This document shows positions 34,508 to 43,626 of a DNA stretch of 64,000 nt, in pieces. Under the pieces are notes generated by a model. That model was not told where the DNA came from. It searched no databases and worked only from the letters and a program-made list of their open reading frames with translations. How positions within the stretch are numbered: position 1 is the first letter of the stretch; each line of letters opens with the position of its first letter. Both the position numbers and the translations under genes were made by a program. Source of the stretch: Pseudomonas abietaniphila (GTDB lineage: Bacteria; Pseudomonadota; Gammaproteobacteria; Pseudomonadales; Pseudomonadaceae); contig NZ_FNCO01000022.1 of the NCBI RefSeq assembly GCF_900100795.1, forward strand, positions 1-64,000, written 5' to 3'.

Positions 34508-34762
34508 ATGTCTGATTCCATCGAAAGCCTCGCCGTCGACGCCGTCCTCGACGCGACCGGTCTCAATTGCCCGGAACCTGTAATGATGCTGCACCAGAAG
34601 GTACGCGACCTGCCGGCGGGCGGTTTGCTGAAGGTCATCGCCACCGACCCTTCGACCGAGCGGGACATTCCCAAGTTCTGTGTTTTTCTGGACCATGAAC
34701 TGGTTGATAAGCAGGCCGCCGATGGCGTGTACCTGTACTGGATTCGCAAAAAACAGGGCTGA
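34508..34762 (+). CDS. tusA: Sulfur carrier protein TusA
   Basis: 84 residues of the TusA/SirA fold. TusA takes persulfide sulfur from IscS and passes it along for 2-thiouridine tRNA modification and other sulfur uses. The conserved CPxP motif is seen as NCPEPVMMLHQKVR, with the sulfur-accepting C21. The remainder (LPAGGLLKVIATDPSTERDIPKFC) is standard. ATG 34508 starts at the family position. pdxB follows 87 bp later on the same strand. Confidence 0.94.
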   Translation: MSDSIESLAVDAVLDATGLNCPEPVMMLHQKVRDLPAGGLLKVIATDPSTERDIPKFCVFLDHELVDKQAADGVYLYWIRKKQG

Positions 34763-34849
34763 GTCTTCCCGCTCCTGGCTGCGGCGTTGCACCGCGCTGG
34801 CCCGCCCGCGTGCGAGCGCCTACACTGCCGCGACTCCAGGGAGCCCATC

Positions 34850-35998
34850 ATGCGCATAGTTGCTGACGAAAACATTCCACTGCTCGACGCCTTCTTTTCC
34901 GGCATAGGCGAGATTCGCCGATACCCCGGACGTACCCTCGACCGGGCAGCCGTGGCCGACGCCGATATCCTGCTCGTGCGGTCGGTGACCAAGGTTACCC
35001 GCGAGCTGCTGGAGGGCACACCGGTCCGTTTCGTCGGCACCTGCACCATCGGCACCGATCATCTCGATCTGGACTATTTCAACGACGCGGGTATTCAGTG
35101 GTCCAGCGCACCGGGTTGCAACGCCCGAGGCGTGGTGGACTATGTGCTCGGCAGTCTGTTGACCCTCGCGGAAATCGAAGGCGCTGACCTCACTCAACGC
35201 ACCTATGGCGTTGTCGGGGCGGGGCAGGTCGGCGGCCGCCTGATCAAGGTGTTGCGCGGGCTGGGCTGGAATGTGCTGGTCTGTGACCCGCCACGACAGG
35301 CGCAGGAGGGCGGCGATTACGTCAGCCTCGACGAGATCGTCGCTCGCTGCGACGTCATCAGCCTGCACACGCCGCTGAACAAAACGGGCGACCTGCCGAC
35401 CTGGCATCTGTTCGACCGCGCCCGTCTGCTGGATCTCAAGCAGGGTGCCTGGCTGATCAACGCGGCCCGTGGGCCCATCGTGGATAACTCGGCGTTGCGT
35501 GACGTGCTGCTCGAGCGCGAAGACCTGCAGGCGGTGCTGGATGTCTGGGAGCAGGAGCCGTTGGTGGACGTCGAGCTGGCCGAGTTGTGTGTCATCGGCA
35601 CCCCGCACATCGCCGGTTACAGCCTTGACGGCCGCCAGCGCGGCACTGCCCAGATTTATCAGGCGTTGTGCGCGCACCTGGGGCAGTCGCCGAGTATCAG
35701 TCTCGACGATTTGCTGCCCAAGCCCTGGCTTGCTCACGTGACACTCGATGCCGCCACCGATCCCGCATGGGCTCTGAACATGCTTTGCCGGGGAGTCTAC
35801 GATCCCCGCCGCGACGATGCGGACTTGCGTCGCAGCCTGGTCGGTGATTCCGCCAGCCAGCGGCTGGCCTTCGATGCGCTGCGCAAACACTACCCGCCGC
35901 GTCGGGAAATCGACAGTTTGAACGTAAGCATCAACGGCCAATCCGACGTCTTGCGCAGGATGGTGGCGGCGCTGGGTGCCGTGTGCGTCAGTGACTGA
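34850..35998 (+). CDS. pdxB: Erythronate-4-phosphate dehydrogenase
   Basis: 382 residues of the D-isomer hydroxyacid dehydrogenase family. PdxB oxidises 4-phospho-D-erythronate in pyridoxal-phosphate synthesis. The protein begins MRIVADENIPLLDAFFS as in the family, has the NAD fold at GVVGAGQVGGRL, the substrate Arg in WLINAARGPIVDN, Glu in VWEQEPLVD and His in GTPHIAGYSLDG. The PdxB-specific C-terminal dimerisation domain (about 285-382) is complete. ATG 34850 has CAGGGAG at about 6 bases. Confidence 0.96.
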   Translation: MRIVADENIPLLDAFFSGIGEIRRYPGRTLDRAAVADADILLVRSVTKVTRELLEGTPVRFVGTCTIGTDHLDLDYFNDAGIQWSSAPGCNARGVVDYVLGSLLTLAEIEGADLTQRTYGVVGAGQVGGRLIKVLRGLGWNVLVCDPPRQAQEGGDYVSLDEIVARCDVISLHTPLNKTGDLPTWHLFDRARLLDLKQGAWLINAARGPIVDNSALRDVLLEREDLQAVLDVWEQEPLVDVELAELCVIGTPHIAGYSLDGRQRGTAQIYQALCAHLGQSPSISLDDLLPKPWLAHVTLDAATDPAWALNMLCRGVYDPRRDDADLRRSLVGDSASQRLAFDALRKHYPPRREIDSLNVSINGQSDVLRRMVAALGAVCVSD

Positions 35999-36979
35999 TC
36001 ACTCCGTGTATTGTTTGATGTAGGACCACAAGGTCTCGGCGAGGCGAGGAGGCGTCTGCTGCCAGAACGTTCTCATGCGGGCCAAGGCCGCGTACGCTTC
36101 CTGCCAGGCCTCTTGGCGATCCTGCTCGCCGGTGATCGGCGCGTGGACTAATGCGGTGAAGCTGGCGAAGCTGCAAGGCACAGGGTATTGCTCGCTGCGC
36201 ACGATACGGTGAGTCTGTTCCTGCACGGAGACGACCGTTCCTTCGTCGTCGGTAAATGCGTGTGGCGTCAGGGTGGTGATTTGGTCGCATCGGCTGCTGC
36301 ACAGCATTTTGCGGTTTCTCAGCTCGCCAAAGCCTCGTTCGTACATGCTGATCGTTGAGCCGCTGACCCTCATGCACGCTGTTTCAAAGGCATTCAGGAT
36401 CACCTCCGCGTTATCGATGCTGGTTTCGATGGTCGCAATGTCGACAAAACGCTCGAGCGTACCTTTCTCCAGCGCATCGAGCGCTCGCTTGATGGTGGAC
36501 AGATGCACGAAGTCCTTCTTGCAGCCGATCAGGTGAACATCAAACTGGTAATCGGCCAGTTCGTCGCCTGAAATGACGTTGGCGAAGGCGCGGGTATCCA
36601 GCGCCGTTTCCATGATGATGTTGAACTTGTTCTTGTGCGCGTGGCTGAAGATACGACTGCACAGCTCCCAGATGAAGGTTTCGGTGTGCTTGTAACGGCT
36701 GGTCACGTCCTGGTCGGCGAACTCGGCATAACGCGGGTGCAGCTCACGAAAGCTCTCCAGGTAAAGGCGCACATAGTTGCTGTAACGCGGGTCCTTGAGC
36801 AGGGTGTTGTTCAGCATGTAGGTTTTGCCGGAGCCCTGAACGCCTGCCACGACGAGGATTTTTGGGGACGGCAGACCGTCCTCTCCAATGTCTCGTTTAA
36901 CGCCGAACAAGGTGGTTTCCAGCGTGCGGTAAACGGAGTCGAGTTCTGCGCAGGTGTAGCTGTAATGAGTAGCGGACAT
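35999..36979 (-). CDS. Zeta-toxin-like P-loop kinase
   Basis: 326 residues with a Walker A motif GVQGSGKT at positions 46-53 and the general layout of zeta-toxin/PezT-like kinases (ILVVAGVQGSGKTYMLNNTLL, then FNIIMETALDTRAF with the Walker B-like Glu/Asp). Classical zeta toxins phosphorylate UDP-GlcNAc and block cell wall synthesis, but longer chromosomal relatives exist without known targets. No epsilon-type antitoxin gene is adjacent. Start 36979 is chosen for the AGGA site; an upstream Met at 37093 would run through the neighbouring terminator. It is convergent with pdxB. Confidence 0.75.
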   Translation of the reverse strand: MSATHYSYTCAELDSVYRTLETTLFGVKRDIGEDGLPSPKILVVAGVQGSGKTYMLNNTLLKDPRYSNYVRLYLESFRELHPRYAEFADQDVTSRYKHTETFIWELCSRIFSHAHKNKFNIIMETALDTRAFANVISGDELADYQFDVHLIGCKKDFVHLSTIKRALDALEKGTLERFVDIATIETSIDNAEVILNAFETACMRVSGSTISMYERGFGELRNRKMLCSSRCDQITTLTPHAFTDDEGTVVSVQEQTHRIVRSEQYPVPCSFASFTALVHAPITGEQDRQEAWQEAYAALARMRTFWQQTPPRLAETLWSYIKQYTE

Positions 36980-37093
36980 CGTGATGTTTCCTGGATTGTC
37001 TGGATTTGAAGGGCCGGACGTAATCGCAGGAAGTGAATGACCGCAATGGGGAGTCGGTGGGGCATGTGTTGCGGAATGTTTTTTCTCCCGCAT

Positions 37094-37121
37094 AAAAAAC
37101 CCGGCATCGAGGCCGGGTTTG
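37094..37121 (-). terminator. Rho-independent terminator of the PA1571-type gene
   Basis: Read on the minus strand, aaacccggcc and gccgggtttttt form a 9-bp stem followed by a T-run. It separates the small gene from the downstream kinase gene. Confidence 0.85.
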
Positions 37122-37136
37122 AATTCAGTAGGCTCA

Positions 37137-37313
37137 TCAGTCTTGTTTTTCAGGCTTGACCCAGTACTTTTCGCATTCCTGACATGCGGCCTGAACCATC
37201 TCTTCAGTAATCAGGATTTCCTGCCCGTTTTCGTCGAAGATCGCACCGCCCAGTTGTGCCTGGGGTTGGGGGCGAACGACGGGTTCGTGATTGCTGCTGT
37301 TCTGCAAGCTCAT
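37137..37313 (-). CDS. PA1571-family small protein (58 aa)
   Basis: A short gene that begins MSLQNSSNHEPVV and ends KYWVKPEKQD. It contains the signature GGAIFDENGQEILITEEM followed by two Cys (AACQECEKYW), as in the Pseudomonas PA1571 family. Function is unknown; the paired Cys (CxxC) may bind metal. ATG 37313 has GGAGA upstream and its own terminator follows, so it is a monocistronic unit. It is convergent with nothing and divergent from the ABC exporter at 37612. Confidence 0.85.
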   Translation of the reverse strand: MSLQNSSNHEPVVRPQPQAQLGGAIFDENGQEILITEEMVQAACQECEKYWVKPEKQD

Positions 37314-37611
37314 GGCCTGTCTCCTTCATCAGGTTGTGCGCTTCAATTTACCCACGCTCGATGACTGCGCCATGACATCCCTGGGCGCTTCAAACGTTCA
37401 ATCAGTCCACCAGATGACGGCGAAAACCGCCACTCTCTCGTTAGACCGATCCGCTCTAAACCCCCGCGCTTGTGTTCATAACGCAGCCCCACACCGCGTG
37501 GATACCTTTACCCAGACTGGCGTCTGTCGGTTCAGTTCAGCAAAAGTCGACGAGCGTACATCGGGGTGCCGGTGTAGGCTCTGCGCTTGAATCGTCTATC
37601 AGGTGCATCCC

Positions 37612-39411
37612 ATGGCTTCAGTGTTTTCCGGGCGTCAGCGCCATGCCATTCGTCTGGCTTGGCGGATGATCGCGCCGTACCGCAAGCAGGCCATCGGTGC
37701 ACTGGCGGCACTGATCGTGACCGCAGGGATTACCCTGTCGATGGGGCAAGGCATTCGCCTCATGGTCGATCAGGGGTTCATGACGCGCTCGCCGACCCTG
37801 CTCAACGAGACCATTGCCCTGTTCATGGTGCTGGTGCTGGCGCTGGCGGTCGGTACGTTCACCCGGTTTTATCTGGTGTCATGGATCGGGGAGCGTGTGG
37901 TGGCCGATCTGCGCAAGCAGGTGTTCGACCACTTGGTGAGCCTGCATCCCGGATTTTACGAGAACAACCGCAGCTCGGAAATCCAGTCCCGTCTCACCGC
38001 GGACACCACTCTGCTGCAATCGGTGATCGGATCGTCGCTGTCGATGTTTCTGCGCAATGCGCTGATGGTGATCGGCGGGGTCATTCTGCTGTTTTTCACC
38101 AACCCCAAGCTGACCAGCATCGTGGTCATCGCGCTGCCGCTGGTGATCGCGCCGATCCTTATATTCGGGCGGCGCGTGCGCAGTCTGTCCCGTGAGAGTC
38201 AGGACCGGGTGGCGGATGTCGGCAGTTATGTTTCCGAAGCGCTTGGTCAGATCAAAACCGTGCAGGCGTACAACCATCAGGAACAGGATCGCCAGCGCTT
38301 CGCACAAACCGCCGAGGACGCATTCGACACCGCTCGCAAGCGTATCTTGCAGCGCTCCTGGTTGATTACCCTGGTGATCGTGCTGGTGCTCGGCGCCGTG
38401 GGTGTGATGCTGTGGGTCGGCGGGATGGATGTCATTGCCGGGCGAATTTCTGGCGGCGAGCTGGCGGCGTTCGTGTTCTACAGCCTGATCGTCGGCAGCG
38501 CATTCGGCACGCTCAGCGAGGTGATTGGCGAGATGCAACGGGCGGCGGGTGCGGCTGAACGCATCACCGAGTTGTTGCAGGCGCGCAGTGAAATCACGCC
38601 ACCGGCCAAACATCTGCTGACGTTACCGGAACGGGTCAGCGGCCGATTGGCCCTGGAACGTATCAGCTTCGCGTACCCGTCACGGCCCGAACGCAATGCG
38701 GTCGAGGGCTTGAGCCTGACGGTCGAGGCAGGGGAGACGCTGGCGCTGGTGGGGCCATCGGGTGCGGGCAAGTCAACGCTGTTCGATCTGCTGCTGCGCT
38801 TCTACGATCCGCAGCAGGGGCAAATCCTCATCGAAGGTTTGCCTGCTGAGCGCCTCGACCCTCTGGACCTGCGTCGCTGCTTTGCCTGGGTATCGCAAAC
38901 CCCGGCGCTGTTCTTCGGCAGCGTCGAAGACAATATTCGCTACGGCAACCCCGTCGCCAGCGTCGAGCAGGTCGAAGCCGCTGCACGCATCGCTCACGCC
39001 CACGAGTTCATTCAATTGCTCCCTCAGGGGTATCAAACGCATTTGGGCGACGGCGGGATGGGACTGTCGGGCGGCCAGCGTCAGCGTCTGGCGATCGCTC
39101 GCGCCTTGCTGGCCGATGCGCCGATTCTGTTGCTCGACGAAGCCACCAGCGCGCTGGATGCGCAGAGTGAACATCTGATCCAGCAGGCATTACCGACGCT
39201 GATGAAGGGCCGAACCACGCTGGTGATCGCCCACCGGTTGGCGACGGTGCAGAATGCTGACCGGATCGCCGTCATGGATCAGGGGAAACTGGTGGCGGTG
39301 GGCACGCATCGTGAGCTGATCGCCAGCAATCCGCTGTACGCGCGACTGGCGGCGTTGCAATTCAACACGGGAACGCAGGAGGTGGCGGTAGAGATGAAAA
39401 CGGCGCCTTGA
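37612..39411 (+). CDS. MsbA-like ABC exporter (fused transmembrane and ATPase)
   Basis: 599 residues, a half-exporter: six membrane helices (about 20-310), then an ATPase domain with Walker A GPSGAGKST near residue 384, Q-loop WVSQTPALFF, signature LSGGQRQRLAIAR, Walker B ILLLDEATSALD and H-loop VIAHRLATV. Closest in type to the lipid/drug exporter group annotated as MsbA-like or YbaS-like ABC transporters with a 'SVLFFTNPKL' TM core. The substrate is unknown. ATG 37612 has AGGTG a few bases upstream; ATG 37603 lies too near it. A terminator overlaps the stop. Confidence 0.88.
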   Translation: MASVFSGRQRHAIRLAWRMIAPYRKQAIGALAALIVTAGITLSMGQGIRLMVDQGFMTRSPTLLNETIALFMVLVLALAVGTFTRFYLVSWIGERVVADLRKQVFDHLVSLHPGFYENNRSSEIQSRLTADTTLLQSVIGSSLSMFLRNALMVIGGVILLFFTNPKLTSIVVIALPLVIAPILIFGRRVRSLSRESQDRVADVGSYVSEALGQIKTVQAYNHQEQDRQRFAQTAEDAFDTARKRILQRSWLITLVIVLVLGAVGVMLWVGGMDVIAGRISGGELAAFVFYSLIVGSAFGTLSEVIGEMQRAAGAAERITELLQARSEITPPAKHLLTLPERVSGRLALERISFAYPSRPERNAVEGLSLTVEAGETLALVGPSGAGKSTLFDLLLRFYDPQQGQILIEGLPAERLDPLDLRRCFAWVSQTPALFFGSVEDNIRYGNPVASVEQVEAAARIAHAHEFIQLLPQGYQTHLGDGGMGLSGGQRQRLAIARALLADAPILLLDEATSALDAQSEHLIQQALPTLMKGRTTLVIAHRLATVQNADRIAVMDQGKLVAVGTHRELIASNPLYARLAALQFNTGTQEVAVEMKTAP

Positions 39412-39421
39412 GCGCCGTTTT
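39397..39421. terminator. Bidirectional hairpin terminator between the ABC exporter and ppnP
   Basis: aaaacggcgc pairs with gcgccgtttt around cttga. The A/T-flanked stem can terminate both converging transcripts; it overlaps the exporter stop codon. Confidence 0.75.
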
Positions 39422-39429
39422 GTGAATCA

Positions 39430-39717
39430 TCAGTCTTTGCGGTATTCGCAGAGGTAAGCGGTCTCTTCCAGGACCTGCAGCTTGAATTTGCTGTTGGCCG
39501 GGACGCGGAACTGATCGTTGGTCTTGAAGTGTTCCCAGTCGTTGCTGTTGGGCAACAGGACTTTCAGCGAACCAGAGACGACGTGCATGATTTCGCGATC
39601 AGCAGTGCCGAACTCGTATTCGCCTTTTGACATGACGCCGATAGTGGCCGCGCCCTCGGTTTGCTGGAAGGCGATGGACTTGACGGTGCCGTTGAAATAC
39701 TCGTTGACCTTGAGCAT
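39430..39717 (-). CDS. ppnP: Pyrimidine/purine nucleoside phosphorylase
   Basis: 95 residues of the single-domain cupin family (YaiE, DUF1255) that phosphorolyses a wide range of nucleosides. The sequence MLKVNEYFNGTVKSIAF, GVMSKGEYEFGTADREIMHVVSG and QFRVPANSKFKLQV are family hallmarks. Full length. GGAGA upstream of the ATG supports the start. Confidence 0.94.
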   Translation of the reverse strand: MLKVNEYFNGTVKSIAFQQTEGAATIGVMSKGEYEFGTADREIMHVVSGSLKVLLPNSNDWEHFKTNDQFRVPANSKFKLQVLEETAYLCEYRKD

Positions 39718-39807
39718 GGCTGATCTCCTTGGAAAGGGGCTGGAAAAGGTTGGACAGTATGCCCAACGTACAAAAGGCCGTCATCCGCTTTGAGAAATGC
39801 GTCACGG

Positions 39808-40350
39808 TCAGCCGGGAATGACCAATGGAAGCAGCCGGGCGGTGTTGCGCGCGTCGGTCAGGGCACGGTGCTGCTGCCCGTTAAAATGCATGCCTGCCAG
39901 TTGCAACGCGGTGTTGAGGCCACAGGGTTTCTGCAGTTGGCGTGCCTGGGCGAAGCGCTGCTTCAGGTTGATGTGGGCCAGACCGCTAAGCTCGCTGGTG
40001 AGCTGGTGCTGCTGCCATTGCACTTCAAATTGCTGGCGGTCGTAGTCACCCCAACTGACCCAGCCGAGCAGGCGGGTGCGGTGATGGCTCAGCCAGCGCT
40101 CGAACTGCGGCCAGACAGCGGTGAACAGTGGCGCGCTGTCGATCTGCGCCTGTTGTATGTGCGTCAGCTCACGACAGAACGAGGTGAGCATCGGTCTGCG
40201 CGCGGGCCTGACAAAGCGCTCGAAGTGGTCCACTTCGCGTCCGTCCGAGTTGACCACGCAGGCGCCGATCTCAATGATTTCCATCTCTGCCACCGGCCAT
40301 CCACCCTCTTCGGTGGTGGCCTCCAGATCTATCACCAACCAATGTGGCAT
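39808..40350 (-). CDS. DEDDh 3'-5' exonuclease
   Basis: 180 residues of the RNase T / DNA polymerase III epsilon superfamily. Exo I WLVIDLEATTEEGG (Asp and Glu), Exo II around LLGWVSWGDYDRQQF (Asp), and Exo III HRALTDARNTARL (His, Asp) are visible, so the catalytic residues look intact. It resembles the ERI-like KapD/histone-mRNA exonuclease branch. Start 40350 has GGAG 6 bases upstream. Monocistronic or with nothing adjacent on its strand. Substrate unknown (short DNA or RNA 3' ends). Confidence 0.88.
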   Translation of the reverse strand: MPHWLVIDLEATTEEGGWPVAEMEIIEIGACVVNSDGREVDHFERFVRPARRPMLTSFCRELTHIQQAQIDSAPLFTAVWPQFERWLSHHRTRLLGWVSWGDYDRQQFEVQWQQHQLTSELSGLAHINLKQRFAQARQLQKPCGLNTALQLAGMHFNGQQHRALTDARNTARLLPLVIPG

Positions 40351-40680
40351 CTCGAACTCCAGTTTCTTAACCTGTGGCACCGTCATGGAGCGTAGTCATA
40401 TTCGGTTGATCGCGTCCAACGGCTGAACACGCCCCTGACTGATGCATGGGACTCGAATGAGGGACGATGGTTTGCCGCAGCGCTGCTTTTTATCGTGCAG
40501 GCTGAGCGGAGCCTCGGAGAAGCGCTTGCCTGGCTGACGGGCTCGGCATAAATTGCGGCGCGACAATGACTCAAAGATTCGGGTTGTGAATAAAGCGGTT
40601 CTGACGTCGTTTGACCGTTGTCTAATTGTTCGCAAGCGCATAGCTTACGTACTCCGATTCGCCAGAGGTGCTTTGTCTTG
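40351..40680. other. Intergenic region between exonuclease and binding-protein genes
   Basis: 330 bases between divergent genes. Small antisense frames occur but none has a ribosome-binding site or coding character. It must contain both promoters; no clear operator was found. Confidence 0.4.
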
Positions 40681-41511
40681 ATGTCTACGCCAGTGCGGAT
40701 GGTTGTTAAAACGCTGCTGTTGGCAACCACGACGCTGTGGGCCTGGCAAGCGGGTGCGGCACAGGTGGTGCGCATTGGCGCGGCGCACTTTCCGCCGTAC
40801 ACGATTCGCCCTGAGCGCGGTGAAGACACAGGCTTGCTGCCACAGATGATCAGTGCGCTGAATGCCATGCAGAGCGACTACCGGTTTGAAATGGTCCCGA
40901 CCTCGATTCCCCGTCGTTTCCGGGATTTCCAGCAGGCTCGCTTTGACATGGCAATCTTCGAGAACCCCGCTTGGGGCTGGAAGGACATTCCTCACCAGGA
41001 TGTCGACATGGGGCTGGAGGACGCCGAAATTTTCGTCGCCCATCGCGCCCAGGGTCGCTCGCAACATTATTTCGATGACCTGCATGGCAAGCGCCTGGCG
41101 CTGTTCAGCGGGTATCACTATGCCTTCGCCCATTTCAATGCCGACCCCAGGTTCCTGGCAGAGAATTACAACGCCACCTTGACCTACTCCCACGACAGCA
41201 ACTTGCTCATGGTGCTACGGGACCGGGCAGACATTGCGTTGGTCACCCGTTCCTATCTGAGTACGTTTCTGTCCAGCAATCCCGCCGACGCCGATCAGTT
41301 TCTGGTGTCGGACCGAGTGGACCAGGTCTACCGGCACTTCGCGCTGTTGAGGCCCAACGCGCCGATTACCGGGGAGAAGTTCGGTGAATTGCTGAAGCAA
41401 CTGCGTGAGAGCGGGCAGATGTTCAAGATCTTCCAGCCCTTTCGGATTGCCGTGACGCCGCAGCCAAGCCATCGAGCCATTGCGCTGGATGAAAGTGACA
41501 GTCGGGATTGA
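40681..41511 (+). CDS. Periplasmic solute-binding (SBP_bac_3-like) protein
   Basis: 276 residues with a signal peptide (basic start, hydrophobic LLLATTTLWAWQAGAA, cleavage near residue 28). Two-lobe periplasmic fold: VVRIGAAHFPPYTIRPERGEDTGLLPQMISALNAM, then FDMAIFENPAWGW, LFSGYHYAFAHF and DIALVTRSYLSTFL. Resembles amino-acid or polar-solute sensors, but no ABC permease or kinase is adjacent, so it may be an orphan receptor. ATG 40681 follows AGAGGTG at about 11 bases; an upstream Met lacks a signal. Confidence 0.82.
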   Translation: MSTPVRMVVKTLLLATTTLWAWQAGAAQVVRIGAAHFPPYTIRPERGEDTGLLPQMISALNAMQSDYRFEMVPTSIPRRFRDFQQARFDMAIFENPAWGWKDIPHQDVDMGLEDAEIFVAHRAQGRSQHYFDDLHGKRLALFSGYHYAFAHFNADPRFLAENYNATLTYSHDSNLLMVLRDRADIALVTRSYLSTFLSSNPADADQFLVSDRVDQVYRHFALLRPNAPITGEKFGELLKQLRESGQMFKIFQPFRIAVTPQPSHRAIALDESDSRD

Positions 41512-41522
41512 AAGCGCAAGGC

Positions 41523-41544
41523 GGGCGGTGAGTGTCCACCGCCC
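41523..41544. other. Hairpin between convergent genes
   Basis: gggcggtg pairs with caccgccc around 6 bases, in the 40-bp gap between the binding-protein stop and the DUF2897 stop. No T-run follows, so terminator function is only possible. Confidence 0.45.
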
Positions 41545-41551
41545 CATGGTG

Positions 41552-41719
41552 TCAGCGGTCGCGTGCTTCCTTGGCATCCATTTCAGCATTGCGCTCGTGG
41601 ACGCGCTTGAGTTGTTCTTCGGTCAGGGGCAGTTTTTTCGCTGAGTCCTTGAGCATCAGCAAACCACCGACGATCGAGCCGATTGCAATAACCAGAATTA
41701 ACCAGGCGTACCAGGGCAT
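41552..41719 (-). CDS. DUF2897 family small membrane protein
   Basis: 55 residues: one N-terminal membrane helix (WYAWLILVIAIGSIVGGLLML) and a charged cytosolic tail (SAKKLPLTEEQLKRVHERNAEMDAKEARDR). DUF2897 proteins are of unknown function. Start 41719 has a strong AAGGAGAG site; a longer in-frame start at 41848 would place unrelated sequence ahead of the helix. Confidence 0.85.
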   Translation of the reverse strand: MPWYAWLILVIAIGSIVGGLLMLKDSAKKLPLTEEQLKRVHERNAEMDAKEARDR

Positions 41720-41863
41720 GAGGCTCTCTCCTTCTTGTGATACCGCTTTGAGCAACGGCGCTGCCCAGTGGTTCAATTGTAGGAGACGCCCGGTCTGAGC
41801 GGATAGGCCAAGGCACCTTTGCAGGCGCCGGGTTGCCGACGCCTGCACGGTGTCATGGGTGCG

Positions 41864-43228
41864 TCAGACCCCGGTCAGCATCGAGTCGGCCGGCGCCGCT
41901 GAGCGTGCGTTTGCGGTCAGGCCGAAATAGATGAAGCCCACCGCCATGAACGCCAGAAAGATCAGGCCGATCAGGGCATTGAACCAGGCCATGGCAATCA
42001 GGCAGACCACCGCGAGCACCAATGCGATGCCGGGCACGATCGGATAACCCGGAGCGCGGAAGGTGCGCTCCAGCAGAGGTTCGGTCTTGCGCAGCTTGAA
42101 CAGGCTCAACATGCTCATGATGTACATGACGATGGCGCCGAACACCGCCATGGTGATCATCGCGGCGGTGAGGGTCATGCCGCTGAGGTTGATCAGGCCG
42201 TCGCTGTAGATCGCTGCGATGCCGATCAGCCCGCCCGCGATGATCGCGCGGTGCGGGGTCTGGAAACGCGACAGTTTGGCCAGCGATGCAGGGAGGTAGC
42301 CGGCGCGGGCGAGGGCGAAGAACTGCCGCGAATAGCCCAGGATGATGCCGTGGAAACTGGCCACCAGCCCGAAGAGGCCGATCCACACCAGCATGTGCAG
42401 CCAGCCCGAGCTTTCGCCGACGACGGCTTTCATCGCTTGAGGCAATGGGTCGTTGATGTTCGACAGGGCTTTCCAGTCACCGACGCCGCCTGCGAAGAAC
42501 ATCACGCCCATCGCCAGCAATACCAGGGTGATGATGCCGCTGATGTAGGCCTTGGGAATCGTGCGCTTGGGGTCCTTGGCTTCTTCGGCCGCCATGGCCG
42601 CACCTTCGATGGCGAGGAAGAACCATATGGCGAACGGGATCGCGGCGAACATCCCGGCAATTGCGGGCGCGCCGAAGGTGTCTGAGCCGGCCCAGCCGTT
42701 GAGTGCGAAGTGACTGAAGCTGAACGCCGGGGCAACCACACCCATGAACACCAGCAGTTCCAGCACCGCGAGGACGCAGACCACCAACTCGAAGGTTGCG
42801 GCCAGCTTCACCCCCAGAATGTTAAGGGTCATGAACACGATGTACGCGCCCACGGCCGCATGTTTCGGGTCCAGCGCCGGGAACTGCACGTTGAGGTAAG
42901 CGCCGATCGCCAAGGCAATGGCGGGCGGGGCGAAGACGAATTCGATCAGTGTGGCGAGCCCTGCGATGAGTCCGCCTTTCTCGCCGAACGCCCGGCGACT
43001 GTAAGCGAATGGACCGCCTGCATGAGGGATCGCGGTGGTCAGCTCGGTGAAGCTGAAGATAAAACAGGTGTACATCGCCGCGACCATCAGTGACGTCAGC
43101 AAGAAGCCCAGCGTTCCGGCCACTCCCCAGCCGTAACTCCAGCCGAAATATTCACCGGAAATCACCAGACCGACGGCGATCCCCCACAAATGCAGTGTGC
43201 CCAGCGTGGGCTTCAGTTGCGTATTCAT
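41864..43228 (-). CDS. eat: Ethanolamine permease
   Basis: 454 residues with 12 membrane helices of the APC superfamily, ethanolamine transporter branch. Motifs are GIAVGLVISGEYFGWSYGW, FAYSRRAFGEKGGLIAGLATLIEFVFAPPAIA, and IWFFLAIEGAAMAAEEAKDPKRTIP. It imports ethanolamine for eutBC-dependent catabolism; those genes are not in this window. The full family length supports intactness. An AAGGGAGTG-type site precedes the ATG. Confidence 0.92.
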   Translation of the reverse strand: MNTQLKPTLGTLHLWGIAVGLVISGEYFGWSYGWGVAGTLGFLLTSLMVAAMYTCFIFSFTELTTAIPHAGGPFAYSRRAFGEKGGLIAGLATLIEFVFAPPAIALAIGAYLNVQFPALDPKHAAVGAYIVFMTLNILGVKLAATFELVVCVLAVLELLVFMGVVAPAFSFSHFALNGWAGSDTFGAPAIAGMFAAIPFAIWFFLAIEGAAMAAEEAKDPKRTIPKAYISGIITLVLLAMGVMFFAGGVGDWKALSNINDPLPQAMKAVVGESSGWLHMLVWIGLFGLVASFHGIILGYSRQFFALARAGYLPASLAKLSRFQTPHRAIIAGGLIGIAAIYSDGLINLSGMTLTAAMITMAVFGAIVMYIMSMLSLFKLRKTEPLLERTFRAPGYPIVPGIALVLAVVCLIAMAWFNALIGLIFLAFMAVGFIYFGLTANARSAAPADSMLTGV

Positions 43229-43427
43229 GCGTCACTCCCTGGATTGATTGGATCATCGGGACAGAGCGCGCTGCAGTGGTCGTGCCAGCGGTTGGCAGGT
43301 AGGTCGTAATGTTTCGAATAGGGTCGTATACAGGATGCTTGTTCGGCGATTCAGAGCCGATCGTGCCTGATTGGTGCGCAGTGGCAGGTGCCGGGAGACA
43401 GAATGTGGCACGGCGCAGGCGAGCGTC
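43229..43427. other. Upstream region of the ethanolamine permease gene
   Basis: About 200 bases with the leftward promoter. A Met-rich antisense frame is not supported. A REP doublet begins at 43428. Confidence 0.4.
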
Positions 43428-43520
43428 CCTGTGGGAGCGCGTTCATTGGCGAACGATTTTCCAGACGACGAGTTCATGGCGACCGAATTGGCCCATCGCG
43501 ACTGAATTCGCTCCCACAGG
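43428..43520. repeat. REP doublet
   Basis: ctgtgggagcgcgttcattg ... cgactgaattcgctcccaca. The arms match imperfectly in their inner parts. It lies about 107 bp before pyrF. Confidence 0.75.
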
Positions 43521-43626
43521 TGTAATCCGTGCTCTGCCCGAGCACCATTTACCGATCGCCGGGTCCCGTCCCGCGGGATGATCAGCTACAATGCGCGCCG
43601 ATTTCGACTTGCCAGAGAACCCGCTC

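Noticed and set aside
37094..37313. PA1571-type small gene as antitoxin of the zeta-like kinase
   Set aside because: A strong terminator separates the two genes and the family occurs without the kinase, so a toxin-antitoxin operon is not supported.
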